Source: Cellulophaga fucicola
GTDB taxonomy: Bacteria; Bacteroidota; Bacteroidia; Flavobacteriales; Flavobacteriaceae
Direction: 5' to 3'
Assembly (NCBI RefSeq): GCF_900119145.1
Contig: NZ_FPIY01000001.1
Location: 868,001-932,000, forward strand
Length of the DNA stretch: 64,000 bases
Part shown: one piece after another, positions 23,129 to 33,032 of the stretch
Position numbering within the stretch: position 1 is the stretch's first letter
How the letters are laid out: the number at the start of each line of letters is the position of its first letter
Program-made: the position numbers and the translations under genes
Notes under the pieces: model-generated
Told to the model about the DNA's origin: nothing
The model's input: only the letters and a program-made list of their open reading frames with translations
The model's database searches: none

Positions 23129-25360
23129 ATGAAATATTTTATAGCATTAATACTGCTCCTTACAACCATTGGAAGTATACAAGCACACGAACTTAAAGGT
23201 ACTGTTGTATCTAATAGCAATACACCTATAGAAGGTGTTAGTGTGTACAACCAAACAACAGGTGACTACACCTATTCTAGCACTTCTGGTTTTTTTAAGT
23301 TGAATGATATCTCTTTAAACGACGTTATTTTCTTTTACAACCTTGGGTACGCTACGCAACAAATTACAATTACAGAAGAACATTTAAATACAACAATAAG
23401 AGTTAACTTAACAGAAAGCGCTGTGTCTTTAGACCAAGTAGTTCTAGTATCTAAAGTAAACTCACTTAGTACGTTTTTAAATGTAGATGTAAAAACAAAC
23501 CCTGTTAAGTCTTCACAAGAGATCTTACGTAAAGTTCCTGGACTAATTATTGGTCAGCATGCAGGTGGTGGTAAAGCAGAACAAATATTTTTACGTGGGT
23601 TTGATATTGACCATGGTACAGACGTTGCAATTAGTGTAGATGGCTTACCTGTTAATATGGTGTCTCATGCACACGGACAAGGTTATGCAGATATGCACTT
23701 TATTATACCAGAAACCGTAGATAATATAGATTTTGGTAAAGGTCCTTACTACGCTAACGTAGGTAACTTTAATACGGCTGGTTATGTTAATCTAAAAACT
23801 AAAAAGAAATTAGATAACAATTTACTTTCTGTAGAAGCAGGACAATTTAATAGCTTACGTGCTGTAAGTATGCTTAAGTTATTAGATGAAGAACAAAGTA
23901 ATATGTATTTAGCCTCTGAGCTTGTACTTACAGATGGAGTTTTTGATGCTCCTCAGAATTTTAATAGAATTAACTTAATGGGGCGTTATAACTTTAATAA
24001 CTATGACGATCAAGAGTTTACTATTACTGCTAGTCATTTTCAAAGTAAATGGGATGCTTCTGGTCAAATACCTCAACGTGCAGTAGACCAAGGATTAATT
24101 GGTAGGTTTGGCGCTATAGACGATACCGAAGGCGGTAAAACAAGCAGATCTAACCTATGGTTTAATCATACCAAACAATTTAACGAGCACGAGTCTCTTA
24201 CTTCTAAGGCATATGTATCTAAGTACGACTTTGAGTTGTTCTCTAACTTTACTTTCTTTTTAGATGATCCTGTAAACGGAGATCAAATAAAACAAAAAGA
24301 GTCTCGTAGTATTTTTGGAGCCGAATCTATTTATGCTCATAATTTTCATTTTGAGAAAGACAACTCGCAATTAAAATTAGAAGCTGGTGCTGGTTTTAGG
24401 TATGATGATATAAATGACGTAGAACTATCGCACACAGCAAACAGACAAACTACCTTAGAAACTTATGCTTTAGGTGATGTTGATGAAGTAAATATGTATA
24501 GTTTTTTAAACGCTACGTACAAGAAAAACAAATGGACAATTAATCCTGGTTTGCGTTTAGATTATTTTAAAAACGATTATATAGACAAACTACAAACTAC
24601 TTATACTAGTTTAAGTGAAGACAAGGTCTTTGTAAGTCCTAAGCTAAACTTTATATATGCTGCCTCTCCTAGTGTACAGTTATTTTTAAAATCTGGTATT
24701 GGTTTTCATTCTAACGACACACGTGTAGTAACAGCTAACAATGGTAAAGAAATATTACCTGCTGCTTATGGTAACGATTTGGGTGTAATTCTTAAACCAT
24801 CATCTAAGCTAGTTATAAACGCTGCTTTATGGAGCTTATTCCTAGAACAAGAGTTTGTATATGTTGGTGATGCTGGTGTGGTAGAACCTAGCGGAAAAAC
24901 ACAACGTTATGGTGTAGATTTAGGTTTTAGATACAACATAAACCCTAATTTGTATTTGTATAGTGATGCAAACTACGCTTATGCCAGAAGTACAGAAGAA
25001 GCAGATGGTGAAGATTACATACCACTAGCACCTTCTTTAACTGCCGCTGGTGGTTTAACATTTAAAAACATTGGTAAGTTCTCTGGTGGATTAAATTACA
25101 GGTACGTAAAAGATAGACCCGCTAATGAAGATAATTCTATTATTGCAGATGGCTACTTTTTATCAGACTTTAATATGGCTTACAGTACAGGTAAATGGAC
25201 ATATGGTGTTATTATAGAGAATTTGTTCGATACAGAATGGAACGAAAGTCAGTTTGCTACAGAAACAAGATTGTTTAATGAGACTAACCCTGTAGATGAA
25301 ATTCATTTTACACCAGGAACTCCTTTCTTTTTAAAAGCTAAAGTTTCCGTAACTTTTTAA
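23129..25360 (+). CDS. TonB-dependent outer-membrane receptor, probable metal uptake
   Basis: 743 aa. Signal peptide to ~19 (IGSIQAHE), then a CarboxypepD_reg-like domain (~20-105: LKGTVVSNSNTPIEGVSVYNQTT, GFFKLNDI), a plug (~125-230: SSQEILRKVPGLIIGQHAGGG, IFLRGFDIDHGTDVAI, VDGLPVNMVSHAHGQG) and a 22-stranded-type barrel ending in a terminal aromatic strand (FFLKAKVSVTF). The plug segment SHAHGQGYADMHF is rich in His. Together with the His-rich protein just upstream, this suggests transition-metal transport rather than glycans; there is no SusD partner. Energised by TonB-ExbBD from elsewhere. A terminator follows. Confidence 0.85.
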   Translation: MKYFIALILLLTTIGSIQAHELKGTVVSNSNTPIEGVSVYNQTTGDYTYSSTSGFFKLNDISLNDVIFFYNLGYATQQITITEEHLNTTIRVNLTESAVSLDQVVLVSKVNSLSTFLNVDVKTNPVKSSQEILRKVPGLIIGQHAGGGKAEQIFLRGFDIDHGTDVAISVDGLPVNMVSHAHGQGYADMHFIIPETVDNIDFGKGPYYANVGNFNTAGYVNLKTKKKLDNNLLSVEAGQFNSLRAVSMLKLLDEEQSNMYLASELVLTDGVFDAPQNFNRINLMGRYNFNNYDDQEFTITASHFQSKWDASGQIPQRAVDQGLIGRFGAIDDTEGGKTSRSNLWFNHTKQFNEHESLTSKAYVSKYDFELFSNFTFFLDDPVNGDQIKQKESRSIFGAESIYAHNFHFEKDNSQLKLEAGAGFRYDDINDVELSHTANRQTTLETYALGDVDEVNMYSFLNATYKKNKWTINPGLRLDYFKNDYIDKLQTTYTSLSEDKVFVSPKLNFIYAASPSVQLFLKSGIGFHSNDTRVVTANNGKEILPAAYGNDLGVILKPSSKLVINAALWSLFLEQEFVYVGDAGVVEPSGKTQRYGVDLGFRYNINPNLYLYSDANYAYARSTEEADGEDYIPLAPSLTAAGGLTFKNIGKFSGGLNYRYVKDRPANEDNSIIADGYFLSDFNMAYSTGKWTYGVIIENLFDTEWNESQFATETRLFNETNPVDEIHFTPGTPFFLKAKVSVTF

Positions 25361-25382
25361 AAACGGTATTTTATTGCACTTT

Positions 25383-25410
25383 AAAACCCATAACTATTGT
25401 TGTGGGTTTT
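25383..25410 (+). terminator. Terminator after the TonB receptor
   Basis: AAAACCCA (25383-25390) pairs with TGGGTTTT (25403-25410), followed by TCTTTTT. Confidence 0.65.
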
Positions 25411-25487
25411 TCTTTTTATCAAACTAAAGCAACATAGTACTATTAAAAAAATATAGTATATTTAATTCTTATACATTGGTTCTATAA

Positions 25488-25913
25488 ATGATAAAAAGGT
25501 TTTTAATACTACTAACACTAGCTCTTATTTTCTCTTGCTCTAATAAAAAAGTGAAGAAAGAAGAAAGTCCGTATGTTTGGAAAACACATAGTGTAAGAGC
25601 CACCGCATACAACTCACTGGCATACCAAACGTCTTTACAACCTACAATTGCTGCCTGGGGAGATAGTCTTAAACCTGGAGATAAATATATAGCTGTTTCT
25701 AATGATCTTTTAAAATTGGGACTAGACAGAAATACAGAAGTAAAACTAGAAGGGTTTAGTGGTACTTTTCTAGTTAAAGATAAAATGCATTCTAAATGGC
25801 GCAACCGTATAGATATTTATATGGGTGTAGATGTAGATAAAGCTATAGAGTACGGTGTCAAAAAAATTAATATACAGTACAAAACTCTTAAAGATAGCTT
25901 AAAAACCCCTTAA
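25488..25913 (+). CDS. 3D-domain lipoprotein (double-psi beta-barrel type)
   Basis: 141 aa. Signal peptide with lipobox LIFSCS, predicted lipidated Cys at 17. The mature part (VRATAYNSLAYQT, GDSLKPGDKYIAVSNDLLKLGLDRNTEVKL, DKMHSKWRNRIDIYMG, KAIEYGVKKINIQ) matches the 3D (Asp-Asp-Asp) family, whose fold resembles the lytic transglycosylase MltA and RlpA. The pattern NRIDIYMGVDVDKAIEYG is characteristic. A periplasmic cell-wall role is inferred from the family. It stands alone between a terminator and the redox island. Confidence 0.75.
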   Translation: MIKRFLILLTLALIFSCSNKKVKKEESPYVWKTHSVRATAYNSLAYQTSLQPTIAAWGDSLKPGDKYIAVSNDLLKLGLDRNTEVKLEGFSGTFLVKDKMHSKWRNRIDIYMGVDVDKAIEYGVKKINIQYKTLKDSLKTP

Positions 25914-26076
25914 TTTCTTAGCGTTCTTCTTACCTTTAAGCTATATACTGTTTTTGTAGCTTTACTATACTTTCTCTTTGTCTTTAAATTGATAGGAAAA
26001 TAGCTTTAGTACGACAAAACATACAAGTAAAATAACAATAGTATAACAATTAATAAAACAGAAAGGATTTTGGTTT

Positions 26077-26544
26077 ATGCTAACTTGGAAAAATGTAATT
26101 CATTATGCGGTTAAAGGGAATTTAGAACCAGATTTTAAAGTTATAAAGTCTGATGAAGATTGGAAACTATTACTGACACCTGAACAATATAGAATTACAC
26201 GTAAAAACGGAACAGAGGCTGCGCATACAGGAGCATTATGTAGTTTGTTTGAAGACGGACAATACAACTGTGTCTGTTGCAATACCCCTCTTTTTAGTGC
26301 GGATATTAAATTTAAATCAGATTCGGGTTGGCCAAGTTTTACCCAACCTATAAAAGAAAATGCCATTAAATACGTAAAAGACATCAGTTTTGGTATGGTT
26401 CGCGTAGAGGTTTTGTGTAATACGTGTAATGCACATTTAGGACATATTTTTCCAGACGGACCAAAACCTAGTGGTTTACGTTATTGTATAAATTCTGAAG
26501 CTTTACAGCTTCAAAAAATAGAGGAAGAAAATAATGAAGAATAG
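26077..26544 (+). CDS. msrB: Peptide methionine-R-sulfoxide reductase MsrB
   Basis: 155 aa, no signal peptide. SelR domain over most of the length, with two CxxC zinc sites (CVCC near residue 66 and CNTC near 114), the FKSDSGWPSFTQP motif, and the catalytic Cys in RYCINSEAL near the C-terminus. It reduces methionine-R-sulfoxide in proteins using thioredoxin. Its last 11 bp overlap the start of msrA, so the pair is co-translated and repairs both sulfoxide epimers. It is the first gene of an eleven-gene plus-strand redox island. Confidence 0.93.
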   Translation: MLTWKNVIHYAVKGNLEPDFKVIKSDEDWKLLLTPEQYRITRKNGTEAAHTGALCSLFEDGQYNCVCCNTPLFSADIKFKSDSGWPSFTQPIKENAIKYVKDISFGMVRVEVLCNTCNAHLGHIFPDGPKPSGLRYCINSEALQLQKIEEENNEE

Positions 26545-27085
26545 AAAATTAGAAACATTAACTGTTGGCGGAGGCTGTTTCTGGTGTACAGAAGCGGTTT
26601 TTAATCACGTTAAGGGAATAGAAAAAGTAGTTTCTGGTTATACAGGTGGTATTGCTCCTGGTAGACCAACGTATAGAGAAATATGCTCTGGTTTAACTGG
26701 GCACGCAGAAGTTGTACAGGTTACGTACAATGCGGCAGAAATATCATACCAAGATTTACTAGTTGTATTTATGACTACTCACAACCCTACTACACTTAAC
26801 AGACAAGGTGCAGATGCTGGCACACAATACAGATCTGTAATTTACTACCACAATGCTATGCAAAAAGAGGTAGCTGAGGTAGTTGTTAAAGAAATGGCTC
26901 CGTATTATGCAGATCCTATTGTAACAGAGATTAGTCCAATAGGTGTTTTTTATGAAGCAGAAAAAGATCACCAAAGTTTTTATCAAAATAATAAAACAAT
27001 GGGGTACTGTACTGTGGTTATAGATCCTAAGTTGGCTAAACTAAGACAAATGCACGCAGATAAGCTAAAAAGTGTAACTGCGTAA
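26534..27085 (+). CDS. msrA: Peptide methionine-S-sulfoxide reductase MsrA
   Basis: 183 aa. The active-site motif GGGCFWCTEAVF (catalytic Cys near residue 15) is followed by VSGYTGG, TGHAEVVQVTY, DAGTQYRSVIYY and FYQNNKTMGYC; the last Cys is the likely resolving Cys. All hallmark substrate-pocket residues are present. It reduces methionine-S-sulfoxide. It overlaps msrB by 11 bp. A second, divergent copy lies at 30162-30683. Confidence 0.93.
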   Translation: MKNRKLETLTVGGGCFWCTEAVFNHVKGIEKVVSGYTGGIAPGRPTYREICSGLTGHAEVVQVTYNAAEISYQDLLVVFMTTHNPTTLNRQGADAGTQYRSVIYYHNAMQKEVAEVVVKEMAPYYADPIVTEISPIGVFYEAEKDHQSFYQNNKTMGYCTVVIDPKLAKLRQMHADKLKSVTA

Positions 27086-27144
27086 TTTATGAACAATACC
27101 TGTAGAGCTAAATGTCTTTACAGGTATTTTAAATTTATAAAACA

Positions 27145-27420
27145 ATGAGTATAATTCACGATAAAGAAAACAACAAATTTACTATGGATGTAGATGGTGC
27201 AACCGCATTTGTAGATTATAAGATAAAAAACGATAAAATGTACCTTGTTTATTCAGAAGTCCCTACCAGCTTAAGAGGCAAGGGAATTGGCAAACAATTG
27301 GTTGAAAAAACGTTTGAAAAGCTTACTCAAGAAGGATACAAAGCTATTGCAGTATGCGGTTACGTTAAAGCTATTGCTAAGAGAAGTGATAAATGGAATA
27401 CCATAATTGAACAAGCATAA
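27145..27420 (+). CDS. Small GNAT-fold N-acetyltransferase (YjdJ-type)
   Basis: 91 aa, the short single-domain form of the GNAT fold (COG2388-like). The acetyl-CoA loop LRGKGIGKQLVEKTFEKL and the following GYKAIAVCGYVKAIAKRSDKW are typical. The substrate is unknown. It is 59 bp after msrA and 3 bp before selO, in the same transcription direction. Confidence 0.75.
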   Translation: MSIIHDKENNKFTMDVDGATAFVDYKIKNDKMYLVYSEVPTSLRGKGIGKQLVEKTFEKLTQEGYKAIAVCGYVKAIAKRSDKWNTIIEQA

Positions 27421-27423
27421 GTA

Positions 27424-28986
27424 ATGAAGTTTACATTAAACAACAGGTTTACCAAGCAATTACCTGCAGACCCTATTCTAGAAAATACTAGAAGGCAAGT
27501 TACCAACGCTTGTTTTTCTTATGTTACTCCTAAACAAACTGCAAACCCAGAAATGGTACACGTATCTCATGATATGTTGCAAACACTTGGTTTAACAAAA
27601 GAAGATAGCACTTCAAAAGAGTTTTTAAACGTCTTTACGGGCAATAGCATTTTACCAAATACAAAACCATACGCTATGTGCTATGGCGGACATCAATTTG
27701 GTAATTGGGCCGGACAATTAGGAGATGGTAGAGCTATAAATTTAGCTGAGGTAGAACACAACAATAAAACTTGGGCTTTACAACTTAAAGGAGCTGGCGA
27801 AACTCCATATTCTAGAACTGCAGATGGTCTAGCTGTTTTACGTTCTTCGGTACGTGAGTATTTATGTAGCGAGGCTATGTACCATTTAGGCATACCAACC
27901 ACAAGAGCTTTGTCTTTAGCACTTACAGGAGACCAAGTTTTAAGAGATATGCTATACAATGGTAATGCTGCCTACGAAAAAGGTGCTGTAGTATCTAGGG
28001 TTGCTCCTAGTTTTTTACGTTTTGGTAATTTTCAGTTATTAGCAGCTAGAGAAGATATTACTACCTTAACTACGCTAGTAGATTATACTATAAAAAATCA
28101 TTTTGCTCATTTAGGCAATCCATCTAAAGAAACATACATTGCTTTTTTTAAAGAAGTAGCAGAGAAAACATTGGAAATGATTGTACACTGGCAACGAGTT
28201 GGCTTTGTACACGGAGTAATGAATACAGATAATATGTCTATTCTTGGCTTAACCATAGATTATGGTCCATATGGCTGGTTAGAGGACTACGATGTAGATT
28301 GGACTCCTAACACTACAGATGCAGAAAACAGACGTTACCGTTACAGCAATCAGCCTAACGTTGGTTTATGGAACCTTTTTCAACTGGCCAATGCATTGTT
28401 TCCGTTAGTTAATGAAGCCGCTCCGCTAGAAGCCATTTTAGATACCTACAAATTAGAATACGATGCTTCTTCATTAAAAATGATGCGTTCTAAAATTGGT
28501 TTGTATGATGAGTTTGATACTGATTTTACTTTAATTCAAGAATTAGAAGCTAATTTACAGCTTGTAGAGACAGATATGACTATCTTTTATAGAACATTAG
28601 CCAACTTTGATGTTAACGCTCCTAATGAAGCTCTAAAGCTGTTAGAAGATGCTTTCTACAACCTTGATGTACTTACTAATAACATAAAAAGCAAATGGAA
28701 CAAGTGGTTTGCAGCTTACGCAAGTAGATTAAAATTAGAAAATACTAGTGCAGAGAAACGCAAACAACAAATGAACTTAGTTAATCCTAAATATGTGTTA
28801 CGCAACTATATGTCTCAACTAGCTATAGACGCTGCTAACAATGGAGATTACACTTTAATTAACGAGTTGTATACCATTCTAAAACAACCATATAGCGAAC
28901 AGCAAAAATATAATAAATGGTTTACAAAAAGACCTGAATGGGCAAAGCATAAGGTAGGCTGCTCTATGCTGTCTTGCAGCTCTTAA
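27424..28986 (+). CDS. selO: Protein adenylyltransferase SelO (YdiU family)
   Basis: 520 aa, full length. Motifs of the SelO pseudokinase family are present: YAMCYGGHQFGNWAGQLG, GDGRAIN, SRTADGLAVLRSSVREYL, HGVMNTDNMSILG, IDYGPYGWLEDYD. It ends CSMLSCSS, the conserved C-terminal redox motif with Cys where some homologues have selenocysteine. SelO AMPylates proteins and is tied to the oxidative-stress response, which fits its location directly after the Msr genes. Confidence 0.92.
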   Translation: MKFTLNNRFTKQLPADPILENTRRQVTNACFSYVTPKQTANPEMVHVSHDMLQTLGLTKEDSTSKEFLNVFTGNSILPNTKPYAMCYGGHQFGNWAGQLGDGRAINLAEVEHNNKTWALQLKGAGETPYSRTADGLAVLRSSVREYLCSEAMYHLGIPTTRALSLALTGDQVLRDMLYNGNAAYEKGAVVSRVAPSFLRFGNFQLLAAREDITTLTTLVDYTIKNHFAHLGNPSKETYIAFFKEVAEKTLEMIVHWQRVGFVHGVMNTDNMSILGLTIDYGPYGWLEDYDVDWTPNTTDAENRRYRYSNQPNVGLWNLFQLANALFPLVNEAAPLEAILDTYKLEYDASSLKMMRSKIGLYDEFDTDFTLIQELEANLQLVETDMTIFYRTLANFDVNAPNEALKLLEDAFYNLDVLTNNIKSKWNKWFAAYASRLKLENTSAEKRKQQMNLVNPKYVLRNYMSQLAIDAANNGDYTLINELYTILKQPYSEQQKYNKWFTKRPEWAKHKVGCSMLSCSS

Positions 28987-29014
28987 ACTCTGATAAAAAC
29001 TAAAAATAAACACT

Positions 29015-29749
29015 ATGAAAAAAACAGATTTCAGTAACTTAAAAGCAATGTACATTAATTGTACACTTAAAAAATCTCCATCAGAAAGTCACACTTCTAA
29101 ACTTATGGATGTTTCTAAGCAAATAATGCAGAAAGAGAATGTAACTGTCGAAGAAATACGTCTTGTAGATCATAACGTAGCTAGTGGTGTTTACCCAGAT
29201 ATGACAGAGCACGGATGGGAGAAAGATGAATGGCCAGAGCTATTTAAAAAAATTATAGACGCAGACATTCTTATAATGGGTACTCCAATTTGGTTAGGCG
29301 AAAAATCTTCTGTAGCACAAAAACTTATAGAAAGACTCTATGCTATGAGTGGTATGACGAACGAGAAGGGACAATATTTGTTTTATGGAAAAGTTGGCGG
29401 CACCATTATTACCGGTAATGAAGACGGTGTAAAGCACTGTGCTATGGGTATTTTATATGCTATGCAACACATTGGTTATTCTATACCGCCACAAGCAGAT
29501 GCTGGTTGGATTGGAGAAGTTGGACCTGGCCCTAGCTACGGAGATACCGAATGGAAAGGAGAAAAACTAGACACTCCAGTTGGCTTACAGTCAGACTTTA
29601 CAAACAGAAACACAACCTTTATGACCTACAACCTTATGCATTTAGCTAAGATGCTAAAAGAACAAGGCGGGTATCCTAGCTACGGAAACTCTAGAGAAGA
29701 CTGGGATAACGGTGCAAAATGGAATTTTGACAATCCTGAATACCGTTAA
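29015..29749 (+). CDS. Flavodoxin-fold NAD(P)H-dependent oxidoreductase
   Basis: 244 aa. N-terminal NADPH-dependent FMN-reductase-type fold: KAMYINCTLKKSPSESHTSKLM binds the FMN phosphate, followed by ADILIMGTPIWLGEKSSVAQKLIERL and KVGGTIITGNEDGVKHCAMG. The C-terminal part is rich in Trp, Gly and Tyr (GGYPSYGNSREDWDNG) and probably closes over the flavin. It reduces quinones, nitro- or azo-compounds in relatives; the substrate here is unknown. It is 28 bp after selO, probably in the same operon. Confidence 0.8.
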   Translation: MKKTDFSNLKAMYINCTLKKSPSESHTSKLMDVSKQIMQKENVTVEEIRLVDHNVASGVYPDMTEHGWEKDEWPELFKKIIDADILIMGTPIWLGEKSSVAQKLIERLYAMSGMTNEKGQYLFYGKVGGTIITGNEDGVKHCAMGILYAMQHIGYSIPPQADAGWIGEVGPGPSYGDTEWKGEKLDTPVGLQSDFTNRNTTFMTYNLMHLAKMLKEQGGYPSYGNSREDWDNGAKWNFDNPEYR

Positions 29750-29862
29750 AAAAAGAACATTAACCTTTAAACAATTATAAATTAAGCAACTAGACTCTAT
29801 TGTAATTTTAAGAAGGTTTAACCGACAAAATTTAGACAATACAAATTAATACAATACAACTT

Positions 29863-30144
29863 ATGAAAGCAATTTGGAACAATACCGTAATAGCAGAGAG
29901 TAGTGATACTGTAGTTATAGAAAACAATCATTATTTCCCTAAAGAGAGTATTAAACAAGAGTTTTTTAATGCTACAGACACACACACAACTTGCCCTTGG
30001 AAAGGTAAAGCACATTACTATACAGTTACCGTAAATGGTAAAGAAAATAAAGATGCTGCGTGGCACTATCCAGAAGTATCTAAAATGGCAAAACCAATAG
30101 AAGGTTATGTTGCTTTTTGGAAAGGCGTTGAGGTAGTAAAATAA
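29863..30144 (+). CDS. DUF427 domain protein
   Basis: 93 aa. The whole length is a DUF427 domain: MKAIWNNTVIAESSDTVVIENNHYFP, then TTCPWKGKAHYYTV and WHYPEVSKMAKPIEGYVAFWKGVEV. TTCPWKG carries the conserved Cys of the family. The biochemical role is unknown. It is 17 bp before the second MsrA-like gene, so functionally grouped with the redox island. Confidence 0.85.
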   Translation: MKAIWNNTVIAESSDTVVIENNHYFPKESIKQEFFNATDTHTTCPWKGKAHYYTVTVNGKENKDAAWHYPEVSKMAKPIEGYVAFWKGVEVVK

Positions 30145-30161
30145 TTTTTTTTTAGATTAGA

Positions 30162-30683
30162 ATGATAAAAGAACAACTTCCTAAAATTGCACTTGGCGGT
30201 GGTTGCCATTGGTGCACAGAAGCTGTTTTTAGTTCACTGCTTGGCGTGTATAATGTAGAGCAAGGTTTTGTATCTTCAACCAGAGACAACACTAATTTCT
30301 CTGAAGCAATCACACTTAAATACAAACCAGAAATAATAAGCTTAAAAACACTGGTTAACATACACTTAATAACTCATAAAAGCACATCATACCATTCGTT
30401 TCGTAAAAAATACCGATCGTTATTTTATGTATATTCGTCAAATCAGAAAAAAGAAATAGAAGAAATTATAATAGCATTACAATCTAATTTTACGAAGCCA
30501 ATTATTACCAAGGTGCATCCTTTTTCAGAATTTAAACCCTCTAAAGAAGAGTTTAAAAACTATTATTACAACAACCCTAATAAGCCATTTTGCAAAACTT
30601 ATATTACACCTAAATTACAAATGTTATTACGTACATTTTCTAAGCAAATTAACACCAAAAAATTACCCTATGAAAAGCACTAG
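30162..30683 (+). CDS. Divergent MsrA paralogue
   Basis: 173 aa, alignable to MsrA over the whole length but altered at the substrate pocket. The catalytic motif is [12 protein letters not shown]: the Phe of GCFWC is replaced by His. The GYTGG loop is replaced by QGFVSSTRD, the GHAE segment becomes [10 protein letters not shown], and DAGTQYRS becomes SFRKKYRS. The catalytic Cys, the second Cys and the C-terminal Cys (KPFC, aligned with MGYC) are kept. It may act on another sulfoxide or be a redox protein of altered specificity. It overlaps the next gene by 14 bp. Frame and codon use are intact, so it is not a pseudogene. Confidence 0.75.
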   Translation: MIKEQLPKIALGGGCHWCTEAVFSSLLGVYNVEQGFVSSTRDNTNFSEAITLKYKPEIISLKTLVNIHLITHKSTSYHSFRKKYRSLFYVYSSNQKKEIEEIIIALQSNFTKPIITKVHPFSEFKPSKEEFKNYYYNNPNKPFCKTYITPKLQMLLRTFSKQINTKKLPYEKH

Positions 30684-31890
30684 ATTACATATAGAAAATA
30701 AAAACGGATTACAACTACAAGCCTATTTGGAATTGCCTGCAAACCAGAAACCAAATTACTTTGCCATTTTTGCTCATTGTTTTACGTGTAGCAGTACATT
30801 AACTGCTGTAAAAAATATTAGTAGATCTTTAACTACTCACGGCTTTGGTGTACTAAGATTCGATTTTACTGGACTTGGGCGTAGTGAAGGTGAATTTGCA
30901 GACAGTCATTTCTCCGCTAACGTAGACGACCTTATTGCTGTAAACAACTACCTAACACAAAATTATGATGCTCCTTCCCTATTGGTTGGTCATTCACTTG
31001 GTGGTGCAGCTGTTATTGTAGCAGCCTCTAAATTACATAATATTAAAGCAGTTGCTACAATTGGGGCACCATCTACCGCTAATCACGTTACACATTTATT
31101 TACACACGATGTAAGTGCTATCCCCGAAAAAGGAGCTGTAGAAGTTAACATAGGTGGCAGACCTTTTAAAATTAACAGAGAATTTGCTGAAGACTTTAGT
31201 AAAACCAATTTACCTAAGATCACAAAGGAGCTACGTAAGCCTATATTAATTCTACACTCACCCATAGATGCCACTGTTAGCGTAGATAACGCACAGGAGC
31301 TCTATTTAAACGCCCACCACCCTAAAAGCTTTGTTAGTTTAGACCAGGCAGATCACTTATTAACTAATTCTAAAGACAGTATCTACGCAGGTAATGTTAT
31401 TGGCACTTGGGTACAGCGTTATTTTGAACCAAAAGAAAACCAAATGCTCTCTACAGACGGAGAACAATTAGTTGGTCACCTTAATTTACTTGAAGACAAT
31501 TTTACAACAACCATACAAACCAAAAAACATACACTAATTGCAGATGAGCCAGAAGATATAGGAGATGATTTTGGTCCGTCTCCTTACGATTTTCTAAGTG
31601 CTGGTTTAGCAGCTTGTACAGTAATGACTTTAAAAATGTACGCCCAACGTAAAAAATGGGATTTACAAGAAGTTTTTGTTTATATTACGTACGCAAAAAA
31701 ACACAGTGCAGATTTAATGCTAGACGTAGACAAACCTACAAAGTATGATCATCTTTCTAAGAAATTAAAGTTTGTTGGAAACCTAGATGACAAACAAAAA
31801 CAAAGACTTAAAGAAATAGCCTCTAAATGCCCTGTTCACAGAACATTACAAAGTGACATTATAATAGATACCGTATTAGTAAATGATTAA
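30670..31890 (+). CDS. Alpha/beta-hydrolase fused to OsmC-family peroxide-reductase domain
   Basis: 406 aa, two domains. Residues ~1-255 are an alpha/beta-hydrolase with nucleophile elbow GHSLGGAA near residue 113, acid LHSPIDATV and His in DQADHLL. Residues ~265-406 are an OsmC domain: [24 protein letters not shown] and KCPVHRTL supply the two cysteines of thiol-dependent hydroperoxide reductases. This two-domain family occurs widely in bacteria. The natural substrate is unknown; ester cleavage coupled to peroxide reduction is inferred. It overlaps the genes on both sides (14 bp before, 8 bp after). Confidence 0.88.
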   Translation: MKSTRLHIENKNGLQLQAYLELPANQKPNYFAIFAHCFTCSSTLTAVKNISRSLTTHGFGVLRFDFTGLGRSEGEFADSHFSANVDDLIAVNNYLTQNYDAPSLLVGHSLGGAAVIVAASKLHNIKAVATIGAPSTANHVTHLFTHDVSAIPEKGAVEVNIGGRPFKINREFAEDFSKTNLPKITKELRKPILILHSPIDATVSVDNAQELYLNAHHPKSFVSLDQADHLLTNSKDSIYAGNVIGTWVQRYFEPKENQMLSTDGEQLVGHLNLLEDNFTTTIQTKKHTLIADEPEDIGDDFGPSPYDFLSAGLAACTVMTLKMYAQRKKWDLQEVFVYITYAKKHSADLMLDVDKPTKYDHLSKKLKFVGNLDDKQKQRLKEIASKCPVHRTLQSDIIIDTVLVND

Positions 31891-33031
31891 TATAAAAGAA
31901 GCATATTTAAACACTCGTAACCGCTTTATAACATTGTGCTCTAGCTTAGAAACCGAAGATTATTCTGTGCAACCAACAGAATTTGTGTCGCCTCCTAAGT
32001 GGCATTTAGCACATACTACTTGGTTTTTTGAGCAGTTTGTTTTAAAAGAATTTAGTGCAAATTACGCCGTTTACAACGATGATTTTGCATACCTTTTTAA
32101 TAGCTATTACAACAATGCAGGCGAGCGTGTTTTACGCCCTAATAGAGGATTAATGACACGCCCAACCGTAAAAGAAGTTTACGCTTATAGAAGCTATGTA
32201 GATGCTAAAATGACTGTTTTTTTAGAGGACACACCCCCTAAAGAAGCTTTAGAAATTATAGAACTTGGTATAAATCATGAACAGCAACACCAAGAGTTGT
32301 TTTATTATGATATTAAGTACATTTTTGGCAATCAACCTACATTCCCTACTCTAGAGAATAATATAGCACTAAAAGACATTACAGAAAAACAAGAGTTTAT
32401 TACTATTGAAGAAGGCGTATACCAAATAGGTCACGATACTTCTGGTTTTAGTTTTGATAACGAACTAGGGATACATAAGACCTACATTCACAAGTTTAAA
32501 ATTAGCAACAACCTAACTACAAATGCAGAATATATTGCTTTTATAGAATCCGGTGGTTACACCAACTTTAACCTTTGGCACGCAGAAGGTTGGGATCACA
32601 TTACTAAAAATGAGATTGCAGCACCTTTATACTGGCACAAAATCAAAGGAGTGTGGCATTACTATACGTTAGACGGATTTAAACCTGTAGAACCCAATAA
32701 ACCGGTTACGCACATTAGTATGTTTGAAGCTTATGCCTATGCAGAATGGAAACAAATGCGCTTACCAACGGAGTTTGAGTGGGAAGTTGCGGCAGAACAC
32801 CTAAACTACGGACAGCTTTGGGAATGGACCAATAGCGCCTATTTACCTTATCCAAACTTCTCTAAAGCTCCTGGTGCTTTAGGCGAATACAATGGTAAAT
32901 TTATGATTAACCAACACGTGCTTAGAGGAGCCTCTATAGCAACACCAGAAAACCACAGTAGAAAAACATACAGAAACTTTTTTCAGCCAGATATGCGTTG
33001 GTTATTTTCTGGAATAAGACTTGCACAATAA
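31883..33031 (+). CDS. egtB: Ergothioneine biosynthesis protein EgtB (sulfoxide synthase)
   Basis: 382 aa. N-terminal DinB-like bundle with the iron-ligand motifs [16 protein letters not shown] (~residues 38-50) and [10 protein letters not shown] (~131-140, HxxxH); C-terminal FGE-sulfatase-type domain ([52 protein letters not shown]). It joins a sulfur donor to trimethyl-histidine at iron. Cysteine or gamma-glutamylcysteine as donor cannot be decided, because no egtA or egtC is present nearby. It is directly followed, 1 bp away, by egtD, whose product supplies the trimethyl-histidine substrate. Confidence 0.9.
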   Translation: MINIKEAYLNTRNRFITLCSSLETEDYSVQPTEFVSPPKWHLAHTTWFFEQFVLKEFSANYAVYNDDFAYLFNSYYNNAGERVLRPNRGLMTRPTVKEVYAYRSYVDAKMTVFLEDTPPKEALEIIELGINHEQQHQELFYYDIKYIFGNQPTFPTLENNIALKDITEKQEFITIEEGVYQIGHDTSGFSFDNELGIHKTYIHKFKISNNLTTNAEYIAFIESGGYTNFNLWHAEGWDHITKNEIAAPLYWHKIKGVWHYYTLDGFKPVEPNKPVTHISMFEAYAYAEWKQMRLPTEFEWEVAAEHLNYGQLWEWTNSAYLPYPNFSKAPGALGEYNGKFMINQHVLRGASIATPENHSRKTYRNFFQPDMRWLFSGIRLAQ

Positions 33032-33032
33032 T

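Noticed and set aside
30162-30683. MsrA pseudogene
   Set aside because: The reading frame is intact, codon use is normal and the catalytic cysteines are conserved, so it is treated as a divergent functional gene.
33021-33032. Upstream TTG start of egtD
   Set aside because: It lies inside egtB and a normal ATG follows 12 bp later, 1 bp after the egtB stop.
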